7,646 nucleotides of DNA from positions 1-7,646 of the forward strand of contig JAOZTO010000106.1 in the NCBI GenBank assembly GCA_029942265.1. The letters are read 5' to 3'. Origin of the DNA: Desulfocapsa sp. GTDB taxonomy: Bacteria; Desulfobacterota; Desulfobulbia; Desulfobulbales; Desulfocapsaceae. Position numbers and translations under genes: made by a program. How positions within the stretch are numbered: the first letter of the stretch is position 1; each line of letters starts with the position of its first letter. The notes below the pieces were generated by a model. That model was not told where the DNA came from and made no database searches. It was given only the letters and a program-made list of their open reading frames with translations. Below are positions 1 to 5,184 of this stretch, piece after piece.

Positions 1-34
1 TTTTAGAAAATTCTTCGATTTTGAACGAAATGCC

Positions 35-62
35 TATTCTCGGACAAGCTCCTAGCCGAATA
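35..62 (-). other. Imperfect hairpin just after the ferredoxin stop codon
   Basis: TATTCTCGG at 35-43 can pair with CCGAATA at 56-62 (two bases bulged), with a 12-base loop. It lies directly behind the ferredoxin stop codon (64-66), so it would be at the 3' end of the cluster transcript. No U-run follows on the minus strand, so it is not a canonical intrinsic terminator. It could be a processing or stabilising structure, or part of an interspersed repeat that continues beyond the window edge. Confidence 0.3.
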
Positions 63-63
63 T

Positions 64-465
64 TTACTCAATTTCTTCCATTTCCAAACAGTTATGCGGA
101 CAAAACTCAACACAACGGCCACAATGAATACAGACGTAAACAGCTCCTGTATAGTCCTGAAAGATTGCATCAATGGGACAAGCCGTAACGCACTCGCCAC
201 AATTAATGCAGAGTTTTTTCTTCACAATGACGCCCCCGCCCTTGCGATGCGAAAAAGCATCTGTGGGGCAAACATCGGCACAGGGTGCAGGATCACAGGC
301 AAGGCAATGTTGCGCATGAAATCCTGTTGTCAATCCTCCTGTAGACTCAATACGAATACCTGCTGTATCCCATGAAATCTTCTTGTGAACCAGCCTTGCA
401 CAGGCAATGGAACACGAGTGACAACCTATACATCGATCAATATTTGGTGAGGTAAGTTTTTTCAT
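64..465 (-). CDS. Four-cluster [4Fe-4S] ferredoxin, electron-transfer subunit (HycB/DmsB/CooF-like)
   Basis: A 133-aa cytoplasmic iron-sulfur protein without signal peptide or membrane segment. Sixteen cysteines form four cluster-binding motifs: CxxCxxCxxxC at residues 12-22, CxxCxxxxCxxxC at 54-66, CxxCxxCxxxC at 86-96 and CxxCxxCxxxC at 112-122. This is the pattern of the small electron-transfer subunits of molybdopterin oxidoreductases and hydrogenases (DmsB, HycB, CooF), which carry four [4Fe-4S] clusters. It is shorter than the usual 180-200 aa, lacking a C-terminal tail. The ATG at 465 has an AGG at 471-473, five bases upstream. It is the last gene of a minus-strand cluster behind a molybdopterin oxidoreductase and a formylglutamate-hydrolase-like gene, so it probably passes electrons to or from that Mo enzyme (inference). 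The family call is very secure; the physiological partner is inferred from position only. Confidence 0.93.
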   Translation of the reverse strand: MKKLTSPNIDRCIGCHSCSIACARLVHKKISWDTAGIRIESTGGLTTGFHAQHCLACDPAPCADVCPTDAFSHRKGGGVIVKKKLCINCGECVTACPIDAIFQDYTGAVYVCIHCGRCVEFCPHNCLEMEEIE

Positions 466-487
466 AATTGCCTGTTTTTTTGTACCA

Positions 488-504
488 CCACTTCCAAGAA
501 GTGG
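488..504 (-). other. Intercistronic perfect hairpin (7-bp stem, 3-base loop)
   Basis: CCACTTC at 488-494 and GAAGTGG at 498-504 are perfect inverted repeats around a three-base loop. The hairpin sits in the 57-bp gap between the formylglutamate-hydrolase-like gene and the ferredoxin gene. On the minus strand it is followed by an A-run rather than a U-run, so it should not terminate transcription. A cleavage-protection or mRNA-stability element that sets a different level for the ferredoxin message is a reasonable inference. Confidence 0.45.
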
Positions 505-522
505 AAAACATTCGAGTTGAGC

Positions 523-1338
523 TCAAAAACAAGAAGCTGTGTTATTCTGTATTGAAGTATTAAAAACGTGCTGCATTGACAGAAGTATTGGTGATTTTTC
601 TGTTCCTTCAATTTCATTCATGAACACTTTTTTCACTTCAGTAGCAAGCACCAAGACATCAGGGTGCTGTTTGTGACAATGTACTGCTAGAAATCCTTTA
701 CCTGAAAAAATATCATTTTCTGCCGATGTAATTTCCACTCCGTCCACCTTCATATTGTGTAGTATTTCCATCCATGTATCTATAAGTGGTCGCCAATTTT
801 CAGTGGTCACTGTTGACGTACCTAGGTTAAATACTGGAAGATCGGTACGTTCATAACGCTGATAATTATAGGAATGGATGTCATAGACAATGCACTTTCC
901 AAAATCTGCCGACAATGCTTCAAGTAACGAATCCATAACTCTGTAAAACTGTGCATGTTTTTCAAGGCTCACAGAAACAGATTCTGCACTCAGGGCTGTT
1001 TTCCACACTTCTCGTCCCCAAGCTGTTTTATAGACACAATCGTCTGGGGTACGATTTAAATCGTATTCGTAGCGTGAATCATGACATGTTATAGTAATAG
1101 GCTGTTGAGCAATAAAACTTCCCGTAAAAGGATCTTCTTCATAATATCTTTCGTCTTTTGTGAGCAGACAATTCTCAGCTAGTTCCAGTCGTAAATTACC
1201 ACCATTATGAATTGCAACACTTAGCGCAGGCTCGTAAGATTCAATTTTAAGTGTAAAAGCACCACCTGTAATTGTTGCACTAAAGCATGTACGTTGTTTA
1301 ATTTTTGCTATAATATCAGCTTCAGATAATGTCTTCAT
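523..1338 (-). CDS. N-formylglutamate amidohydrolase-like (FGase family) metallohydrolase
   Basis: A 271-aa soluble protein that looks like a member of the N-formylglutamate amidohydrolase family (Pfam FGase), zinc hydrolases that cleave N-formyl-glutamate to formate and glutamate or act on related N-acyl substrates. Visible landmarks in family order are AIHNGG at 42-47 (family PHxG-type, candidate zinc ligand H44), YEEDPFTG at 66-73 (candidate acidic ligand E67 or E68), SRYEYDLNR at 88-96 (substrate-binding arginines), VYDIHSYN at 151-158 (candidate zinc ligand H155), NLGTS at 171-175 and a late TEVKKVFMNE at 233-242, equivalent to the EINRxLYMD segment. The ATG at 1338 is preceded by GAGG (1344-1347) at a good distance, so the start is well supported. 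There are no hut genes nearby, so a role in histidine degradation is not supported. It lies between a Mo oxidoreductase and a ferredoxin with short gaps; its true substrate is unknown. Confidence 0.75.
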   Translation of the reverse strand: MKTLSEADIIAKIKQRTCFSATITGGAFTLKIESYEPALSVAIHNGGNLRLELAENCLLTKDERYYEEDPFTGSFIAQQPITITCHDSRYEYDLNRTPDDCVYKTAWGREVWKTALSAESVSVSLEKHAQFYRVMDSLLEALSADFGKCIVYDIHSYNYQRYERTDLPVFNLGTSTVTTENWRPLIDTWMEILHNMKVDGVEITSAENDIFSGKGFLAVHCHKQHPDVLVLATEVKKVFMNEIEGTEKSPILLSMQHVFNTSIQNNTASCF

Positions 1339-1391
1339 ATGTACCTCGTAAAAAAAAATTTGCGAATGGTTTGTTGTGCTGGACTAAAAAA

Positions 1392-3422
1392 TCACACAAT
1401 ATGTTGTAACGCAACAAGAGATTCATGAAAAGTTGCTCCCCCGCCTATATCTGTGGTTTTTTGTGAGGTCAAATCATTAATGCCGCCCTCATCTCTATTC
1501 CTGTTTTGTTTTTCACTCGCTCCCCAAAAAATTCCTTCTGCCACTAGAACTCCACGCTGGGTATCTGGTGTTATTCGTGCAATCCTTCGAGTTTTTCCAC
1601 GATGATTCACAAGGAAAATTTCTTCAGCATCATTCACCGAATATTTTTCGGCATCATCTGGATGAATGAGAACCTCTCCAATATTTTCCTTATAAAACTC
1701 ACCAAACGTTGAATTAAGCAAATCTGGATGTGGAGGACTAAGTAATTTAAATGGAAACCGTGAACGTAAATCAGGATCATTAAACTCCTGAGACGCCGTA
1801 AGACACGCTATTCCTGGTATGGTAGCCTGTTCACCTGCGACAAACGTATATTTCTGATTTAACTTAACGATAGCATTGCCGTCTGGAAAACTTCTGTCAG
1901 AGCGAATGAGTTTTCCGTCCAGTATTTCCTGAATATCCACAGACTCGGGAAGCCCTTTCATGTTACCAAGATAAGCACAAATACGTTGTTCACAGCTTTT
2001 CAGGAAAGGCGGGTCATCATATCCCATACGTGCAGCCAGTTGCTGAAAGAAGTCAAAATTTGAGCGTCCTTCCCCAACTGGTTCAATCACTGGCTGTATA
2101 ACCTTGAGGTAAAAATGGCCATAGGCTGTATAAATATCATGATTTTCGAGAAAAGTGGTTGCCGGAAGTAAAAGGTCGGCATAATAGGCCGTTGGAGTCA
2201 TGACCTGCTCGTGAACGATGGTAAACAAATCCTCTCGTGCTAGCCCCTGCCGCACCATAGCAGCATCTGGATTAACAGACAGCGGATTGGAATTATATAC
2301 AACCAGAGCTTTCACCGGAGGATCGAGAGTCGTAAGTGCATGTCCCAGATGAATCATATTAATGCTGCGACGCTCGTGTTTTGCAAGTTCAGGATGAGTA
2401 AGCACTGATTGCTTTCCCTGAAATGCCCTGGTCGATAACAATAGACCTCGTCCTTTGCCACCCTGAAAAAGCCCCATTGCCGCAGCAAGCGAAGTGATAG
2501 AGCGGATTGCCATACCTCCCCTGCTATTTCTGGTGAGACCAATTCCAATCCTTATAAAAGTTTGGGCTGTGCTTTCAAAGAGATTGGCAAGTTTTGTAAT
2601 CTGAATCTTGGACAAACCGCTCTCACGAACAAGCTCTTTCCAATCACATTGGTTAAGGTATAATTTGAGCTGATCAAACCCTTGCGTATGAGTTGCAATG
2701 AACTTTTTATCAATTGTATCACGCTCAATCAACCATTTTAAAATCCCCAGAGAAAGCGCCGCATCACCACCTGGTTTTACCTGAACATAATGATCTGCTG
2801 AACGTGCAGTCTGATTACGATACGGATCGATTACTACCAGTTGTGCTCCTTTTTTACGGGCTTTACTGATATATTGCCAAAAATGAATATTAGAAACTTT
2901 GACATTGATCCCCCACGCCACTATCAACTTTGCATCCAAGCAATTCTCAGGAGGACAGCCTGGTAAATTTCCACACTGCTTTTCCCATCCGGCTCCTGCC
3001 GCTGCCGAGCAGATGGTTTGCTGTAATTGTGAAGTTCCGAGTTTGTTAAATAATGGATACCCTGCAAAACGATTTACAGCACCCATGTTTCCTGCATAGG
3101 AATAAGGTAAAATAGCTTCTCCACCATATTCTTTTGCAACACCTGCAAGACGATCGGCACAGATATCCAGAGCCTCATCCCATCCAATCCTTTTGAACTC
3201 GCCACTTCCTTTCGGACCGATTCTGAGCTGTGGATACTTCACTCGATGGTCAGAGTAGAGACGCTCCGGGTAGCGACGAATCTTTCTACAGGTAAAACCA
3301 TTTGTATACGGATGTTCCTTGTCACCATGAAGAGCCACAACCTTCCCATCTCTAATGGTTGCTATCAACCCACAACAATCAGGACAATCGAGTGGACATA
3401 CTGTTTTTTTAGTTATTTTCAT
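1392..3422 (-). CDS. Soluble molybdopterin (bis-MGD) oxidoreductase with N-terminal [4Fe-4S] cluster, YyaE/BisC-like branch of the DMSO reductase superfamily
   Basis: Catalytic subunit of a DMSO-reductase-superfamily enzyme. Numbering here is from an in-frame GTG at 3440. C15-x3-C19-x3-C23-x27-C51 binds a [4Fe-4S] cluster and is followed by K53. The MopB core covers about 68-500. TIC144SAAAGAGW is the probable molybdenum-ligand loop. AWGINVKVSN (175-184), VIDPYRNQTA (203-212) and YNSNPLSVNPD (382-392) are pterin-binding segments. A molybdopterin-dinucleotide-binding domain (about 563-675) ends with NDLTSQ and TDIGGGATF. No Tat signal precedes the first cysteine, so the enzyme should be cytoplasmic. 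I prefer the ATG at 3422 (residue 7), because relatives begin just before the first cysteine; neither start has a clear ribosome-binding site. It leads a cluster with the hydrolase-like and ferredoxin genes. The ferredoxin is the likely redox partner. The substrate is not predictable; the loop does not match formate dehydrogenase (see findings). Confidence 0.92.
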   Translation of the reverse strand: MKITKKTVCPLDCPDCCGLIATIRDGKVVALHGDKEHPYTNGFTCRKIRRYPERLYSDHRVKYPQLRIGPKGSGEFKRIGWDEALDICADRLAGVAKEYGGEAILPYSYAGNMGAVNRFAGYPLFNKLGTSQLQQTICSAAAGAGWEKQCGNLPGCPPENCLDAKLIVAWGINVKVSNIHFWQYISKARKKGAQLVVIDPYRNQTARSADHYVQVKPGGDAALSLGILKWLIERDTIDKKFIATHTQGFDQLKLYLNQCDWKELVRESGLSKIQITKLANLFESTAQTFIRIGIGLTRNSRGGMAIRSITSLAAAMGLFQGGKGRGLLLSTRAFQGKQSVLTHPELAKHERRSINMIHLGHALTTLDPPVKALVVYNSNPLSVNPDAAMVRQGLAREDLFTIVHEQVMTPTAYYADLLLPATTFLENHDIYTAYGHFYLKVIQPVIEPVGEGRSNFDFFQQLAARMGYDDPPFLKSCEQRICAYLGNMKGLPESVDIQEILDGKLIRSDRSFPDGNAIVKLNQKYTFVAGEQATIPGIACLTASQEFNDPDLRSRFPFKLLSPPHPDLLNSTFGEFYKENIGEVLIHPDDAEKYSVNDAEEIFLVNHRGKTRRIARITPDTQRGVLVAEGIFWGASEKQNRNRDEGGINDLTSQKTTDIGGGATFHESLVALQHIV

Positions 3423-3525
3423 AGATTGTAACGATAACACAACGATTCAGATTACGAAAGGTTCGAAAGACAGAAGAACCGCTATCATTATTTATTTGCT
3501 ATTCAGTTGCCCCTCGTCTTCGCCC

Positions 3526-3571
3526 ATTTTGACATTCTCACATAACAATAGTATGCTTCAAATGTCAAAAT
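3526..3571. repeat. Perfect 11-bp inverted repeat in the divergent promoter region
   Basis: ATTTTGACATT at 3526-3536 is repeated as its exact reverse complement at 3561-3571, separated by 24 bases. It lies midway between the start of the Mo oxidoreductase cluster (leftward) and aat (rightward). Each arm contains TTGACA on the strand that reads into the spacer, so the arms may be -35 elements of two face-to-face promoters, an operator for a dimeric regulator, or both. The symmetry is directly visible; the function is inference. Confidence 0.6.
3529..3557 (+). promoter_or_regulatory. Sigma70-type promoter for aat
   Basis: A perfect -35 TTGACA (3529-3534), a 17-base spacer and -10 TATGCT (3552-3557; 4 of 6 consensus positions) predict a start near 3564 and an aat leader of about 85 nt. 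The leader contains a 6-bp stem, TGGCTT at 3607-3612 with AAGCCA at 3624-3629, just before the gene. No clear Shine-Dalgarno precedes the aat ATG. On the opposite strand, TTGACA at 3563-3568 faces the Mo cluster, but its -10 is weak (TATGTG at 3539-3544 with an 18-base spacer). Confidence 0.6.
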
Positions 3572-3649
3572 TAACGAATATGAGGCACATCTGAGTTACA
3601 GTTTAGTGGCTTAGCCCGTTTTGAAGCCAACCCGAATATTTACTAAATT

Positions 3650-4300
3650 ATGTCAATTTTTCAACTAACCCAAACTCCAATTTTCCCAGACCCAGCACTT
3701 GCTGAAGAGAGTGGTCTGCTTGCCGTAGGTGGTGATCTTTCCGTTGAACGATTGATTGCAGCATATTCAAAAGGGATATTTCCGTGGTATTCCGAAGGCG
3801 ATCCACTTCTTTGGTGGTTTACAGATCCAAGGCTGGTTCTCTTTCCAAATGAATTCAGAGTTTCCAAAAGATTAAAAAGAACATTGAAAAATAGTAACTT
3901 CAATATTACTTTCAACACTGCCTTCAACCAAACTATTACTGCCTGCGGTAATATCAGGACTGAAAACGATGAAGAGACCTGGATCAGCAGTGATATAAAA
4001 ACGGCTTACACAAAACTGCACCAGGCAGGATTTGCTCATTCCGTAGAATGCTGGCTAGACGATGACCTTGTGGGGGGACTTTACGGTGTTGCTCTTGGCA
4101 ATGTTTTCTTTGGTGAATCCATGTTTGCCAGGATCAGCAATGCCTCTAAAGCTGCATTGGTTGCACTTGTCGCACGATTACAACAACAGGGTACTGCAGT
4201 AATCGATTGCCAAATGACAACAAACCATCTACTGTCGTTTGGTGCCCGTGAGATCGGCGGTGCTGAATTTCGTAGCTTACTGCAAACCCATATACCTTAA
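3650..4300 (+). CDS. aat: Leucyl/phenylalanyl-tRNA-protein transferase
   Basis: Aat moves Leu or Phe from aminoacyl-tRNA to the N-terminal Lys or Arg of proteins, creating N-end-rule degrons that ClpS hands to ClpAP; it acts in the cytoplasm. The 216-aa product shows the family blocks in order: GLLAVGGDL (22-30), GIFPWY (42-47), LLWWFTDPR (53-61), TWISSDIKTAYTKLH (110-124), GFAHSVECW (127-135), LVGGLYG (140-146), FFGESMF (153-159), NASKAAL (164-170), and VIDCQ (184-188) followed by HLLSFGA (193-199). E156, D186 and Q188 fall at the same numbers as the catalytic residues reported for the E. coli enzyme. The protein is somewhat shorter than E. coli Aat (234 aa), mainly at the C-terminus, and looks complete. 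It is not next to clpS or clpA here. It probably forms an operon with the downstream zinc-ribbon gene (18-bp gap). Confidence 0.97.
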   Translation: MSIFQLTQTPIFPDPALAEESGLLAVGGDLSVERLIAAYSKGIFPWYSEGDPLLWWFTDPRLVLFPNEFRVSKRLKRTLKNSNFNITFNTAFNQTITACGNIRTENDEETWISSDIKTAYTKLHQAGFAHSVECWLDDDLVGGLYGVALGNVFFGESMFARISNASKAALVALVARLQQQGTAVIDCQMTTNHLLSFGAREIGGAEFRSLLQTHIP

Positions 4301-4318
4301 CACCATGGATACAAATAG

Positions 4319-4882
4319 ATGACCACTCAAGTAGAGAACAATGACCAGTGTGACGGCTGCGGTAAAAGTACGGTTCTAAAAAAAACCCGTGGTAATGAAT
4401 TTTGCGAAGACTGTCTAAAATTAGCCGCTACAATACAAGCACAACCCAGAACAGTCCAACGAATCTGTACTCTCATAAAACTGGACATTGAAGGTACTAA
4501 TAATGAATCAGGCCAGACCAAACCACTACAGGGCGACCTTCCCGAAGTGCTTGATGCCGTCCGGTTTCGCACTCGTGACCGAGAACTCAACACCTGGTAT
4601 GTGTCTGTCAGTGAGTTAGATGGAGATCCCGTGGAAATCTTTGCCTCAACCGCCTTTGACAGAGATGACCACCTTCAGTCACGTATCTCCAACCTCACTA
4701 CTATTACACGATTGATTTCTTTAATTCTTCGGAATGTTTTTCTTGGTGAGGTTCTCACACTTGAGAAAACGATAAAACAAATACATAGAAGTTCCAGACA
4801 GAAAAATGATCTACCTGATATGCTGACATCTGTTTTACGGAGTTACAGTAAGACAGAAGCAAATGAGAGTAGGCATCACTAA
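4319..4882 (+). CDS. Stand-alone protein with N-terminal zinc ribbon and TSCPD-like domain (related to the C-terminal part of class II ribonucleotide reductase)
   Basis: A 187-aa soluble protein. C11-x2-C14 and C29-x2-C32 form a zinc ribbon. After a linker, residues 73-158 read like the TSCPD domain found near the C-terminus of B12-dependent (NrdJ) ribonucleotide reductases: LPEVLDAVRFR (74-84), NTWYVSVSELDGDPVEIF (91-108) and the helix TRLISLILR (130-138). DLPDMLTSVL (164-173) sits where NrdJ has SCPDAIAKAL, with the cysteine replaced by Leu. The reductase barrel is absent, so this cannot be a reductase; a regulatory, nucleotide-sensing or RNR-accessory role is possible but unproven. It starts 18 bp after aat. 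A five-codon reading frame (ATG at 4305) ends in a TGA that overlaps this gene's ATG as ATGA, which may couple its translation. The domain call rests on remembered motifs, not a search. Confidence 0.7.
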   Translation: MTTQVENNDQCDGCGKSTVLKKTRGNEFCEDCLKLAATIQAQPRTVQRICTLIKLDIEGTNNESGQTKPLQGDLPEVLDAVRFRTRDRELNTWYVSVSELDGDPVEIFASTAFDRDDHLQSRISNLTTITRLISLILRNVFLGEVLTLEKTIKQIHRSSRQKNDLPDMLTSVLRSYSKTEANESRHH

Positions 4883-5184
4883 TACAGACCTCGTAAACCA
4901 TAGGTAACTTTGATGCTGTTTTTTTGGACACTTTGCTTCAAATATATTCCTGGTCAAGTTATCAGTTATCAGTTGTCAGTTATCAGTGGGCAGTAACTGA
5001 GAACAGCACACTGATAACTGATAACTCAGATCGACAACTGTCCATCTTTGCTGTATGTTGTTTAAAATACACAGATTGACATGACGACAACGTACCATAT
5101 TTCGTCCCCGTTCCTAAGCGCTCCATGAACACTTACAAGGTCAGGAGTTTGATAAAGCAAGGTGCGGTTAATTGGACGATTACA
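4883..5184. other. Intergenic region between convergent genes
   Basis: About 300 bp between the ends of the TSCPD-like gene and the RelA/SpoT gene. A T-run at 4919-4925 lacks a convincing GC-rich stem upstream, so no canonical rightward terminator is visible. The main structure is the heptameric repeat hairpin at 4957-5026. From 5027 to 5184 I see no gene, no clear promoter and no terminator for the leftward RelA/SpoT gene. Confidence 0.6.
4957..5026. repeat. Heptameric tandem repeat (AGTTATC) forming an inverted-repeat hairpin
   Basis: Four 7-bp units of AGTTATC (third copy AGTTGTC) plus a partial copy run from 4957 to 4987. The right arm at 5009-5026 is the reverse complement of 4971-4988 with one mismatch, leaving a 20-base loop that itself contains the palindrome CAGTAACTG. 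It lies between two convergent genes, where such a structure could act as a bidirectional mRNA 3' end. No U-run follows on either strand. Similar TTATCAGT-type repeats are dispersed in several bacterial genomes, so this is probably one copy of a repeat family (from memory, not searched). Confidence 0.8.

Noticed and set aside
94..375. 93-aa plus-strand open frame across the ferredoxin gene
   Set aside because: It is the antisense shadow of a gene with unmistakable cysteine motifs, and its product resembles nothing.
1392..3440. Formate dehydrogenase or Tat-exported respiratory reductase
   Set aside because: The loop has Cys-Ser rather than Cys/Sec-His, and there is no twin-arginine signal before the first cluster cysteine.
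2354..3594. Several short open frames (60-80 aa) inside or opposite the Mo oxidoreductase gene and its leader
   Set aside because: All overlap a well-supported coding frame or the divergent promoter region and show no motif or ribosome-binding site.
56..3644. 13-bp direct repeat CCGAATATTTACT at 56-68 and 3632-3644
   Set aside because: An AT-rich match of this length can arise by chance in a window of this size; the flanks do not extend the similarity convincingly.
4915..4925. T-run after the TSCPD-like gene as an intrinsic terminator
   Set aside because: No stable GC-rich stem lies directly upstream of the run.
4957..4987. CRISPR-like array
   Set aside because: The units are 7 bp and contiguous without spacers, and no cas gene is present.
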